The position numbers and the translations under genes are program-made. Shown piece after piece: positions 35,782 to 43,826 of a stretch of 64,000 bases of DNA. This stretch comes from Cytobacillus stercorigallinarum (GTDB lineage: Bacteria; Bacillota; Bacilli; Bacillales; Cytobacillaceae): contig NZ_JACSQT010000009.1 of assembly GCF_014836495.1 (NCBI RefSeq), forward strand, positions 1-64,000, given 5' to 3'. The number at the start of each line of letters is the position of its first letter. Within the stretch, counting starts at the first letter, position 1. The notes under the pieces are model-generated. The model saw only the letters and a program-made list of their open reading frames with translations, was not told the DNA's origin and ran no database searches.

Positions 35782-37710
35782 TTATGCCGGAGCCCATCTT
35801 GCATAGAGAATAAGATCCCCTGTTGTTCCTGCTGGAATAACCGTTACCACCTGCCCAGCAGTATTATACCAATTCACAAATTGGTATCCACTTACTGGCC
35901 CTGGCGGATTTAAAATAATTGGCAGATCTGATGCTGTATACGTTTGCGGATTTGGATTCTCCGTACTCAATATATTTTGATAAGTAATCGTATAATCAGG
36001 TAATCTGACCAACAGGACCTGCGTATTGTCGTCGCTTAAACGAATCACCCAATCCTCAAACTCTGTCGTCGGCTTAATAAATTTATCCGCATCTGATTGT
36101 GCTAAGATCGGATAAGTTGCGGTCGATTCAGCAACCACGATTGGTGTACCAGCTTCATTTGGTGTAACATAATTGGTTAAATCTAATTGAACAACAGTCC
36201 CTTGTACAAGCGGTGCGGTAATGTAGGCAACGTTACTTCGACCAACAATGTAAAGCCCATTCGCATCCCCAAGCTGATCTTGCATAAGTAAAATGCCACT
36301 ATTATATATACCTGGTGCAGTTTCAGCCGTATTCACACCAATATCCCCGACACTATTACTACCTACAAATGATATTTCGCCTGAATTAAAAATACCTCCG
36401 CCAACTAAGGCCGCTTCATTACGTTCAATTAAAGTTTCCGTTATACTCGTTTGACTATTTGTATTCGTAAATATGCCTCCACCTGTTTCACCAGCATAGT
36501 TATCTGTTACTTGAATATTAGTGAGAACGACCTCTGTAACATCATTAACATACACACCGCCGCCACTTTCAGTCACCCGATTATTTCTTATGATACTCTC
36601 AATAATTTGAAGCTGCGCATTTAAATTGACAAACACGCCTCCACCATTAGCAGCAATATTTTCGAATATCGTGCATTCATCGAATATCGTACTTGTTTCA
36701 TTATTAAAGTATACCCCACCACCGTTAAGGTTGGCTTGATTGGAGAAAATTTGGCAAAGAGATAAAGTAATGGTTGCATTTGAATTGATAAATAAACCTG
36801 CTCCATTATTGGCAATATTGTCCGCCACTTCACAGTTAACTATATTAATTACACTATTAATGTTAGCAAAAAGCGCTCCACCATTACCTGATGTCGAATT
36901 TCCAGTTAGTAAAACATCGTTAAAGACGATTTGAGATCGCTGATTAATATACAACCCGCCCCCATTTTTTAAGCCAGTATTGTTTGCGACGCTACCTCTC
37001 GTGAAGCTTCCAATAACGTCTGGGTTGATTAAGACTCCTCCTGCCCCCCTCGTATCATTTGGTTCTATTGATTGATTCCCGATAATATCCGTATCAGCAA
37101 TAGTGAAACTTGTACCCGTATTAAAATAAACGCCCCCACCAACCGTGGCGATATTATTGGAGATAACTGACCCATTAATGGTGGCACTGCCTTGGTTCAC
37201 AAAAATTGCTCCACCAAAGCTAGCAGAAACATTCTGCACTAACATTGAATCGGTGATATTCGCATGTGCATTTGAAGCAATATATATACCTCCACCAAAC
37301 TCTGATGCATCACAATTATAAATGATTGAATTGTTTAAATTACCAATAGCAGATCCAGTTAGATAGAAAGCGCCACCCCTTGGCACAGAAGAATTTTGCA
37401 TGGTTGAATCGTTAACCGTTACGATACCTGTACCTGTACAAAAAACAATCGAAGAGGCTACAGTATTTTGTTTGTTACCGTCTATAATTAAACTTTGTAA
37501 AAGTAGATTTCCAGTTGTAGCAACATTAAAAAGGTATCCTGTAAACCCTGTTCGTCTGGTCAGTCTGATAGACGTATTTTCCCCAATTATCTCCACTGTG
37601 TAGTTAATTGATAAAGTTGTTTCAAGATCAAAACTATTCGTAATCGTAATAATATCCTCTTGATTACTAATTGCCGTCTGTAGCTCTGCAAAAGTTGAAA
37701 CCGAAACCAT
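35782..37710 (-). CDS. Right-handed parallel beta-helix protein with InlB-type C-terminal repeat
   Basis: About 642 residues from ATG 37710 (AGGAGTG six bases upstream). Residues about 15-470 are dense beta-helix coils of the pattern 'GGGIYIASNAHANITDSML' / 'NNIATVGGGVYFNTGTSFTIADTDI', as in polymorphic outer-membrane-like and pectate-lyase-like proteins. The end (about 570-642: 'YTITYQNILS...PGPVSGYQFVNWYNTAGQVVTVIP...LILYARWAPA') is an InlB B-type repeat. Both are normally surface modules, yet there is no signal peptide, membrane segment or sorting motif. Function unknown; adhesin-like. Confidence 0.75.
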   Translation of the reverse strand: MVSVSTFAELQTAISNQEDIITITNSFDLETTLSINYTVEIIGENTSIRLTRRTGFTGYLFNVATTGNLLLQSLIIDGNKQNTVASSIVFCTGTGIVTVNDSTMQNSSVPRGGAFYLTGSAIGNLNNSIIYNCDASEFGGGIYIASNAHANITDSMLVQNVSASFGGAIFVNQGSATINGSVISNNIATVGGGVYFNTGTSFTIADTDIIGNQSIEPNDTRGAGGVLINPDVIGSFTRGSVANNTGLKNGGGLYINQRSQIVFNDVLLTGNSTSGNGGALFANINSVINIVNCEVADNIANNGAGLFINSNATITLSLCQIFSNQANLNGGGVYFNNETSTIFDECTIFENIAANGGGVFVNLNAQLQIIESIIRNNRVTESGGGVYVNDVTEVVLTNIQVTDNYAGETGGGIFTNTNSQTSITETLIERNEAALVGGGIFNSGEISFVGSNSVGDIGVNTAETAPGIYNSGILLMQDQLGDANGLYIVGRSNVAYITAPLVQGTVVQLDLTNYVTPNEAGTPIVVAESTATYPILAQSDADKFIKPTTEFEDWVIRLSDDNTQVLLVRLPDYTITYQNILSTENPNPQTYTASDLPIILNPPGPVSGYQFVNWYNTAGQVVTVIPAGTTGDLILYARWAPA

Positions 37711-37822
37711 CGTTTTCACTCCTATCTACGCATGTCCTTGTATAACATATGAAGGAATAGAATTACTGGTGAAAAAGAATGACAGTGGCACGCTAATCGG
37801 TTATAATTTTGGAAAAGAAAGG

Positions 37823-38749
37823 ATGATGTTTTTGACTATTTATAAACCACTCGAGTTTTCAAAAACCCTCCGTTATTATCTTGCCATATATGCGCGAACC
37901 AAATTACCTCCCGAGTCCGAGTACTATCTACAATCATTGCTAAAAGGTTATAACGGGGAGAAGGATTGGGCCTCTCATTTAAATGAACTACCTGATGACA
38001 TACCGATTTTGTACGATCTCCTATTAGAAGTCAGCCAATCCACTATTCAAATCGACGCACTATGTATCCTCCAACACAAATTAATCCTATTTGAAATTAA
38101 GAACTTCCAAGGAAATTTCTCAGCAGATGACGAAAAATGGTATAGTCCATCCAATAAAGAAATCAAGAATCCACTCAATCAAATCAAACGTGCAGAACCT
38201 TTATTACATCAATTCTTAAAAAAGCACCAACTCCATATCCCCTTTGATTATTACCTTATTTTTGTCCACCCTACCTTTGTCCTCTACGGCGCCACTCACC
38301 ATGAACATGTCATTTTCCCAGGACAAATCCCCGAATTTATGGATAATCTCAAACAACAAACCTTTGCACCTCAACGGATGCACACGAAAATCATTGATAC
38401 CTTCTTATCTCATCACAAAAGCGATCTCCACTTGCTCCATAAACCTGTGTATCACTATGATCAAATGACTAAAGGGCTATTTTGCGGGCAATGTGGCGGG
38501 AAAATGAAAAGGAAACATAAAAGGACATTCTCCTGCATGCAATGTCATCACTCTGCTACAGTCAACGATATTGTCTTAAGCAATATTAAAGATTATATGA
38601 CACTCTTCCCGGAACGTAAGGTAACTACAGCTAATATTTATGACTGGATTGGTGGGGAGGTTAGTCCAAATGCCATAATCAAAATACTCCATAATCACTT
38701 TGAAAGAAAAGGGGTGGGAAAATCCATTCATTATATAGAGTTTAAATAA
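37823..38749 (+). CDS. NERD-domain protein with C-terminal zinc ribbon
   Basis: About 308 residues. The start is uncertain: ATG 37823/37826, or TTG 37832 which suits the AGAAAGG site. 'LLKGYNGEKDWASHL' and 'LYDLLLEVSQSTIQIDALCILQHKLILFEIKNFQG' form the nuclease-related NERD core with its D...E-x-K residues. 'FCGQCGGKMKRKHKRTFSCMQC' is a four-cysteine zinc ribbon, followed by a helical region. NERD domains are predicted nucleases of the PD-(D/E)XK type. Role unknown. Confidence 0.75.
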   Translation: MMFLTIYKPLEFSKTLRYYLAIYARTKLPPESEYYLQSLLKGYNGEKDWASHLNELPDDIPILYDLLLEVSQSTIQIDALCILQHKLILFEIKNFQGNFSADDEKWYSPSNKEIKNPLNQIKRAEPLLHQFLKKHQLHIPFDYYLIFVHPTFVLYGATHHEHVIFPGQIPEFMDNLKQQTFAPQRMHTKIIDTFLSHHKSDLHLLHKPVYHYDQMTKGLFCGQCGGKMKRKHKRTFSCMQCHHSATVNDIVLSNIKDYMTLFPERKVTTANIYDWIGGEVSPNAIIKILHNHFERKGVGKSIHYIEFK

Positions 38750-38814
38750 AAAATATGAGTGATGTTTACTATTGATTTACTTTCACCCCTTATTTGGGGT
38801 GATTTATTTTTGCT

Positions 38815-39477
38815 CACACTTCTTGGTTTTTTTGGACCTTCTTGTGGGGAGGGTGTTTCGTGGTTGATTACTCTTCTTGGGCATTCTGGAGCTTCTTGTG
38901 GGGGTATTTCACGTTTGCACACTCTTCTGGATTATTCTGGACCTGCTTGTGCGGGCATTCCGGGGTTTGCACACTCTTCTTAAACATTCTGGAGCTTCTT
39001 GTGGGGGTATTCCGCGTTTGATCACTCTTCTTTGTCATTTCGGACCTGCTTGTGTGGGCATTCCGGGGTTTGCACACTCTTCTTAATCATTCCAGACCTG
39101 CTTGTGCGGACATTTCACATTTGCCCACTCTTCTGGCTCTTTCCAGACCTTCTTTTGTGGGCATTCGGGGTTTGCACACTCTTCTTAATCATTCCAGACC
39201 TGCTTGTGTGGGCATTCCATATTTGCCCACTCTTCTGGCTCTTTCCAGACCTTCTTTTGTGGGCATTCCGGGGTTTGCACACTCTTCTTAAACATTCTGG
39301 AGCTTCTTGTACGGGTATTCCGCGTTTGATCACTCTTCTTTGTCATTTCGGACCTGCTTGTGCGGGCATCCCCTTGTTGCCCACACATCTGGACCACTCC
39401 GAACCTTCTTGTTTGGGCATCCCCCTGTTTGCCCACACCTCTAGCTCATTCCGAACCTTTTTATATACGAGTATTCC
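38815..39477. repeat. Array of degenerate 51/52-bp tandem repeats (about 13 units)
   Basis: Units begin at about 38815, 38869, 38920, 38972, 39023, 39075, 39126, 39177, 39228, 39280, 39331, 39382 and 39434. Each starts CACTCTTCT, has a centre like CATTCCGGACCTGCTTGTG and a GGGCATTCC tail. Spacing alternates 51/52 bp, and alternate units are more alike, so the higher-order unit is about 103 bp. Because 52 is not a multiple of three, frames shift from unit to unit; long but low-complexity frames exist on both strands. I treat it as non-coding, not as a gene. Confidence 0.85.
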
Positions 39478-39621
39478 CCCGCTCCTCCCTATTTCCCACC
39501 CTACATGCTCTGTGCTTTACTTTCAAATAGACAAAGCTTCCCCACATAATTACCACGACCATTCCCCAACATAATTTCCACATGCTCCACCTCACACCAT
39601 CACCAATTCATCAACAAAACA
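39478..39621. other. C-rich spacer after tandem array
   Basis: No gene seen. Very C/A-rich on the plus strand (many CCAC and CCCC), which may be further decayed repeat material. Confidence 0.35.
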
Positions 39622-39656
39622 CAAAAACCCCCACAAGCCAAAGCCTGCGGGGGTTC
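39622..39656 (-). terminator. Terminator after trhO
   Basis: Stem AACCCCC / GGGGGTT with additional inner pairing (GC..GC), then TTTTTG on the minus strand. Confidence 0.9.
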
Positions 39657-39662
39657 CATTAT

Positions 39663-40613
39663 TTATGCTAAGACAGATAATCTCTCTTTTACTTCTTCTT
39701 CAGTTAACCCGTGCTCTGCGATATAGCGGTTGCGTGGGTGTGAGCGACATTCTTCGGAACAGCTACGTAAATGTTTGTGTTCGTTTTCCTCAGAACAAAG
39801 GATTTTTTTGTTACATTCTGGGTTGGCACAGTTGACGTAACGTTCACATGGCTCTCCAGAGTAGTAATCCTTCCCTACAACTACATGTTCTTTGCGGTTG
39901 ACGGGTACTGCGATTCTTTCATCGAATACATATAATTGACCATCCCATAGTTCGCCTTGAACTTCTGGATCTTTTCCGTATGTGACGATGCCACCATGAA
40001 GTTGTCCAACATCCTCAAAGCCTTCTTTAAGTAACCAGCCAGAGAATTTTTCACAACGAATACCACCAGTACAATATGTGACAATTTTCTTCTCGCCTAA
40101 CATTTCTTTATTGTCTCTTACCCACTGAGGGAGATCACGGAAGTTTGTGATATCTGGGCGAATGGCACCACGGAAGTGACCTAGGTCATATTCATAATCA
40201 TTTCTTGCGTCTAAAACAACTGTATTTTCATCATTTAAGCTTTCATAAAATTCTTGAGCGCTTAAATATTTACCTGTTAATTGATTTGGATTAACATCAT
40301 CTTCTAAACGAAGGGTAACTAGTTCAGGACGATAACGTACTTTCATTTTTGGAAACGCATGTTCCTCTGCTTCATCGATTTTGAAAATCATATCAGCAAA
40401 ACGTGGGTCTGCTTTCATATGCTCCATGTAGCGGTCGGTTTGCTCTACAGTACCTGAACAAGTACCGTTAATTCCTTCATCTGCAATTAAAATACGGCCT
40501 TTTAATCCGAGTTCGTTACAAAATGCTTTGTGTTCAATAGCGAACTCTTCTCCGTTTTCAATTGGTACGTACATGTAATATAACAATACACGATAGTTAT
40601 TCTTTTCTTCCAT
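39663..40613 (-). CDS. trhO: tRNA uridine(34) hydroxylase, rhodanese-type
   Basis: 316 residues from ATG 40613; an in-frame GTG 9 nt earlier is less likely. An N-terminal ferredoxin-like domain ('[26 protein letters not shown]', '[16 protein letters not shown]') and a rhodanese domain with the active-site loop '[19 protein letters not shown]' are followed by a C-terminal Cys-rich tail ('[29 protein letters not shown]'). TrhO forms 5-hydroxyuridine at position 34 of certain tRNAs. Corresponds to B. subtilis YbfQ. Confidence 0.92.
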   Translation of the reverse strand: MEEKNNYRVLLYYMYVPIENGEEFAIEHKAFCNELGLKGRILIADEGINGTCSGTVEQTDRYMEHMKADPRFADMIFKIDEAEEHAFPKMKVRYRPELVTLRLEDDVNPNQLTGKYLSAQEFYESLNDENTVVLDARNDYEYDLGHFRGAIRPDITNFRDLPQWVRDNKEMLGEKKIVTYCTGGIRCEKFSGWLLKEGFEDVGQLHGGIVTYGKDPEVQGELWDGQLYVFDERIAVPVNRKEHVVVGKDYYSGEPCERYVNCANPECNKKILCSEENEHKHLRSCSEECRSHPRNRYIAEHGLTEEEVKERLSVLA

Positions 40614-40899
40614 TTTCTTCACCTATTCTTTTTATATTTGCAAGATATAATGGTTCAATAGGTTTTTTACACCATTTTCTTACTGAAAGTATTATAACAA
40701 AAAAAAGCTAGGAAATAATGTCGATTTATTGACCTTTTTTTGGTATTCTTACCCGACTAACAGTTTATCCACCTCAATTTAATTTCATACGTAATGAAAA
40801 AAAACGTAAAAACACTGATTTTTACCTATATCTGAATATTTAAAATGATTGATAAATATACAAAATTTACTTATTATAAAAGGAAAAGGAGGTATGATT
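40614..40899. promoter_or_regulatory. Divergent regulatory region of trhO and the RRNPP-type regulator
   Basis: It holds two adjacent inverted repeats, TTTCATACGTAATGAAA (40784-40800) and GTAAAAA-6-TTTTTAC (40806-40825). A sigma-A-like promoter follows: TTGATA (40849-40854), 17 nt, TATTAT (40872-40877). The predicted start site is only a few bases before AGGAGG (40887-40892). The palindromes lie just upstream of the -35, suitable for autoregulation. Confidence 0.55.
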
Positions 40900-41787
40900 A
40901 TGAGCCTTGCACCAGTAAGTTTTGGAGAAATTCTCAGCGATCTTCGTCAATTTAAAAAACTATCAATTGAGGATTTAGCACAAGGAATTTGTTCGTCAGA
41001 AGAAATCATCGAATATGAAAAAGGCAAGAAGTATCCAACATTAGATCAGTTATATGATTTTGCTGAACGGTTAAATGTAGAAGTCAGCCATTTCATTGAC
41101 TATGCATCATCAAGTACCTTCAATTATGTAACGGCAGTCTTTCTATTAATCAAAAAATATAAGCGTGAACGTGATTATAAAGCGATTTATGAGATTATTG
41201 AACAAGAAAGGGATAACCCTTTGTTTAAGCAGAGGATTTCTATGCAATTTATGCTTTGGCATGAGGGGATTTGTGAGTATTATTTACATCAAAATGTGGA
41301 CGATGCGGTAAAACTTCTTTATCAAGCGATCGATTTAACGAACCCTGATAGAAGTAGACTAACAGAGAACGAAATTGAAATTCTTACGAGCTTAGCGATT
41401 ATTAAGCTTGAAGAAAAGGACTTCATATTTGCATCTAATATGTTTGAAGAGGCGTTAGATAATTTAGATTCGCTCCCTCATATATTGGATCCGAAAGTAA
41501 AATTACGGATTTTGTATGGGCTATCGCAAACATTAGCAGCAAGGAATAATTATGAGTCTTCGTTGAAATATAGTAATTTAGGAATTAATTATTGCATTAA
41601 TAATGAGATTCTCTATTTGTTTGGAGAGTTTTACTATCAATCAGGCGAAAGTTACATCAAAATTGGTGAGATAGATATAGGGACGGAGTATATTAATCGG
41701 GCAAAATCTATCTTTTTACTACAAAATGATGAAAAATTTGCCAAATTAGTAGGAATAGAGCTAGAAAAGTTATTAGAAAAGTGTTAA
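40900..41787 (+). CDS. RRNPP-type quorum-sensing regulator (XRE HTH + TPR; PlcR/NprR-like)
   Basis: 295 residues from ATG 40900, chosen because AGGAGG lies 7 nt upstream; an ATG two codons earlier is too close. Residues about 5-65 are an XRE helix-turn-helix ('FGEILSDLRQFKKLSIEDLAQGICSSEEIIEYEKGKKYPTLDQLYDFAERLNV'). The rest is helical TPR-like repeats ('WHEGICEYYLHQNVDDAVKLLYQAI', 'LRILYGLSQTLAARNNYESSLKYSNLGI', 'YQSGESYIKIGEIDIGTEYINRA'). Length and layout match PlcR-class receptors, which bind re-imported secreted peptides. The gene for a repeat-bearing exported peptide precursor starts 44 bp downstream. Confidence 0.88.
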   Translation: MSLAPVSFGEILSDLRQFKKLSIEDLAQGICSSEEIIEYEKGKKYPTLDQLYDFAERLNVEVSHFIDYASSSTFNYVTAVFLLIKKYKRERDYKAIYEIIEQERDNPLFKQRISMQFMLWHEGICEYYLHQNVDDAVKLLYQAIDLTNPDRSRLTENEIEILTSLAIIKLEEKDFIFASNMFEEALDNLDSLPHILDPKVKLRILYGLSQTLAARNNYESSLKYSNLGINYCINNEILYLFGEFYYQSGESYIKIGEIDIGTEYINRAKSIFLLQNDEKFAKLVGIELEKLLEKC

Positions 41788-41809
41788 TATTTGTATTGTA
41801 AGATATTTC

Positions 41810-41815
41810 TATAAT
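41810..41815 (+). promoter_or_regulatory. Candidate -10 of the peptide-precursor gene
   Basis: A perfect TATAAT lies in the 44-bp gap between regulator and peptide gene, with no good -35 at 17 nt (ATATTT). This is compatible with an activator-dependent promoter. The leader would be very short. Confidence 0.4.
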
Positions 41816-41831
41816 GAAGGGAGAAAGGAAA

Positions 41832-42110
41832 ATGAAAAAATTCGTTTCTGCATCAGTTGTTGCCCTATCACTAGTTGCTTTCGGAGGATTTGTTGGCGCT
41901 GAACCGCTACCGACCCAACATGGAGCTGAACCACTTCCTACTCAGCACGGTGCTGAGCCGCTTCCAACTCAACATGGATCTTCACCACTACCAACTCAAC
42001 ACGGCGCTGAACCACTACCAACTCAACATGGTGCTGAACCACTACCGACTCAACACGGTGCTGAACCACTACCGACTCAACATGGTGCACCACTACCTAC
42101 CCAACATTAA
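41832..42110 (+). CDS. Exported tandem-repeat peptide precursor, candidate multi-copy pheromone
   Basis: 92 residues from ATG 41832 (GAAAGGA upstream). A Sec signal peptide (MKKFVSASVVALSLVAFGGFVGA, predicted cut after VGA) is followed by nothing but eight repeats: AEPLPTQHG three times, SSPLPTQHG, AEPLPTQHG three times, and a final APLPTQH ending at the stop. The eight PLPTQH cores use different codons but encode identical residues, so the peptide itself appears selected. Gene order (RRNPP receptor, then small secreted protein) is that of PlcR-PapR and NprR-NprX. I infer a pheromone precursor. A His-repeat metal-binding protein is an alternative. Confidence 0.85.
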   Translation: MKKFVSASVVALSLVAFGGFVGAEPLPTQHGAEPLPTQHGAEPLPTQHGSSPLPTQHGAEPLPTQHGAEPLPTQHGAEPLPTQHGAPLPTQH

Positions 42111-42122
42111 TAAGGTTTGAGC

Positions 42123-42160
42123 AAAAGCACTTTCCCGCCAGAAGGTGCTTTTTTCTTTTT
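42123..42160. terminator. Shared terminator of convergent peptide gene and small ORF
   Basis: Stem AAAAGCAC / GTGCTTTT with a 14-nt loop, then TTTTCTTTTT on the plus strand; on the minus strand GTGCTTTTG follows the stem. Confidence 0.8.
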
Positions 42161-42308
42161 AAAAGGAACGATGTGGGCTTAGTAAGTGTTTAAGGTCTAT
42201 TGCCAATTGTTCGACATATTTCTCGACATCTACATCCCCTTGACTCATTCCATTTTCGTGTGCCTTCAATAATAAATCTAGTAGATTAATAGGGCTTTCT
42301 GCATCCAA
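42159..42308 (-). CDS. Small hypothetical protein convergent with the pheromone-precursor gene
   Basis: 49 residues, TTG start at 42308 with AGGAGG ten bases upstream; an in-frame TAG just before excludes a longer form. Sequence begins LDAESPINLLDLLLKAHENG and continues MSQGDVDVEKYVEQLAIDLK, ending in HLLSPHRSF. Probably two amphipathic helices, acidic, no membrane segment. No family recognised. Helical partner proteins of this size are often regulators (inference). It uses the same terminator as the peptide gene. Confidence 0.5.
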   Translation of the reverse strand: MDAESPINLLDLLLKAHENGMSQGDVDVEKYVEQLAIDLKHLLSPHRSF

Positions 42309-42690
42309 ACCAAACTATCCTCCTAGTATTTCTTAGGAATATTATACTAAAATCTCGAATGCAAATCAATATTAAATTATCAAAAAATTTCCGTTTTTGT
42401 AAATAATCTTGTATGAAAACATTTAAATATATCCTTCCGCCTAATTTACCCCCATTTTTCCACATCATTTGACATTTGCCGGCTTTTTCGATGTTAATCG
42501 ACATTTTTCCTCGACAAGAACTTTATCGTAAGTTGTCATATTATGTCGCATGTACCAAGAACCAAGTCGAAAGTCCTCGAAAATGATAGTTTTTCATCTT
42601 ATTTTGTAAAAGGTTGTAAAAAATATAATTCTATAGACGATATTATGATAGAATTGACGAAATCTTGGAGTAAAGGAGAGATTACTAGAC
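42309..42690. promoter_or_regulatory. Regulatory region of LytF-like autolysin and the small ORF
   Basis: A sigma-D-type promoter, TAAA (42617-42620), N15, GACGATAT (42636-42643), matches TAAA-N15-GCCGATAT in 11 of 12 positions and fits an autolysin. Around 42490-42525 there are several near-matches to Spo0A boxes on the minus strand (TGTCGAT, TGTCGAG; 6 of 7 bases). The overlapping minus-strand frame 42286-42504 looks spurious. Confidence 0.65.
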
Positions 42691-43734
42691 GTGAAAAAAC
42701 ATATGGTGTCGATGGCTACGATTGCTGTCGTTTCCTCTGCTTTTGCCGCTCAAGCATCCGCTGACTCAACTCATACTGTAAAACAAGGAGATACATTATG
42801 GGATATAGCTAAGAAATATAATACATCTGTTTCTCAGCTTAAAAAATGGAATGATTTACACTCTGACTTCTTACAAATTAATCAAAAGCTCATTGTTTCT
42901 AGTGAAAATTCAACACCTGCAAAAGAGAATAGTTCTTCTAATCAGTCTAGTTCAGGTACATATAAAGTGGTGTCAGGAGATACATTATCTAAAATTGCAC
43001 GCCAACATAATATGACTGTCAAAGCATTAGTGGATCTCAATAATTTAAAAGGCGATCTCATTTTCCCAGGACAAGTGTTTAAAGTGAATGGTTCATCCTC
43101 TAGTAATTCAGGAAATTCTTCTTCCCCATCAAGCGGTTCAAATGGTAGTAGCGGGAATTCCAATTCCAAGAAGGATACATATATTATTCAGCCTGGAGAC
43201 ACACTAAGTGGCATTGCTAAAAAGACAAACACGACTGTTAGCAATTTAAAAAAATGGAATCAGCTAAGTAGCGATTTGATTTTTGCCGGAAAGAAATTAT
43301 ATGTAACGAGTAACAATGCTGGTAAGGATACAGAGAAGAAGCCGACAAATCCGACAAATGACAATATTTCTGGAAATGCTGCTGCCATCATTAGTGAGGC
43401 GAAGAAGCACTTAAATACGCGCTATGTTTGGGGCGGATCAACGCCAAGTGGGTTTGACTGTAGTGGATTTATCTATTACGTACTGAAGCAAACAGGATCA
43501 AATATTGCGAGAACAAATGCCGAGGGTTATTTTAGTCGTTCGTATTATGTGAACGACCCTGTACCGGGTGATATTGTTTTCTTTGAGGGTACTTATAAAA
43601 AGGGTATTTCTCACTTAGGGTTTTATATCGGTAATAATCAATTCATCCACGCTTCATCAAGTGGCGTTATGATTACCAGCTTAGATAACCCTTATTGGAG
43701 CAAACATTTCGATAGTTTCAAGCGCCTTTATTAA
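42691..43734 (+). CDS. LysM-NlpC/P60 D,L-endopeptidase autolysin (LytF/LytE/CwlS-like)
   Basis: 347 residues, GTG start with AAAGGAGAG ten bases upstream. Signal peptide 1-25 (ending AAQASA), three LysM domains (about 27-70, 89-132, 165-208: 'HTVKQGDTLWDIAKKYNTSVSQLKKWN' and copies) separated by Ser/Asn linkers, and an NlpC/P60 domain (about 230-347) with 'RYVWGGSTPSGFDCSGFIYYV' (Cys), 'GISHLGFYIG' (His) and 'FIHASS'. It cleaves D-Glu-mDAP bonds in peptidoglycan, probably at cell separation. The sigma-D-like promoter agrees with LytF-type regulation. Confidence 0.92.
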   Translation: MKKHMVSMATIAVVSSAFAAQASADSTHTVKQGDTLWDIAKKYNTSVSQLKKWNDLHSDFLQINQKLIVSSENSTPAKENSSSNQSSSGTYKVVSGDTLSKIARQHNMTVKALVDLNNLKGDLIFPGQVFKVNGSSSSNSGNSSSPSSGSNGSSGNSNSKKDTYIIQPGDTLSGIAKKTNTTVSNLKKWNQLSSDLIFAGKKLYVTSNNAGKDTEKKPTNPTNDNISGNAAAIISEAKKHLNTRYVWGGSTPSGFDCSGFIYYVLKQTGSNIARTNAEGYFSRSYYVNDPVPGDIVFFEGTYKKGISHLGFYIGNNQFIHASSSGVMITSLDNPYWSKHFDSFKRLY

Positions 43735-43773
43735 ACAAGTTTATTTTTACAATCAAGGGTAAATAAATAAAAG

Positions 43774-43806
43774 AGGGGGGCCATGTCAATTCACCCCCTT
43801 TCAATT
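43774..43806 (+). terminator. Weak terminator after autolysin gene
   Basis: GGGGG / CCCCC stem with a 13-nt loop, followed by TTTCAATTT. Confidence 0.45.
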
Positions 43807-43826
43807 TCTAAAAGAGGTGAATCGAA

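Noticed and set aside
38815-39477. CRISPR array
   Set aside because: Units are contiguous and degenerate with no unique spacers, and no cas genes are nearby.
38999-39574. 191-codon frame (+) in the repeat array, and several minus-strand frames
   Set aside because: They arise from a 51/52-bp repeat that rotates through all frames; no ribosome site, and similar-length frames exist on both strands.
42208-42226. TGTCGAG/TGTCGAA motifs as Spo0A boxes
   Set aside because: They lie inside the 49-aa coding frame (codons for VE), far from any promoter; probably chance.
42286-42504. 72-codon minus-strand frame
   Set aside because: Overlaps the better supported 49-aa gene, has no ribosome site and covers an AT-rich promoter region.
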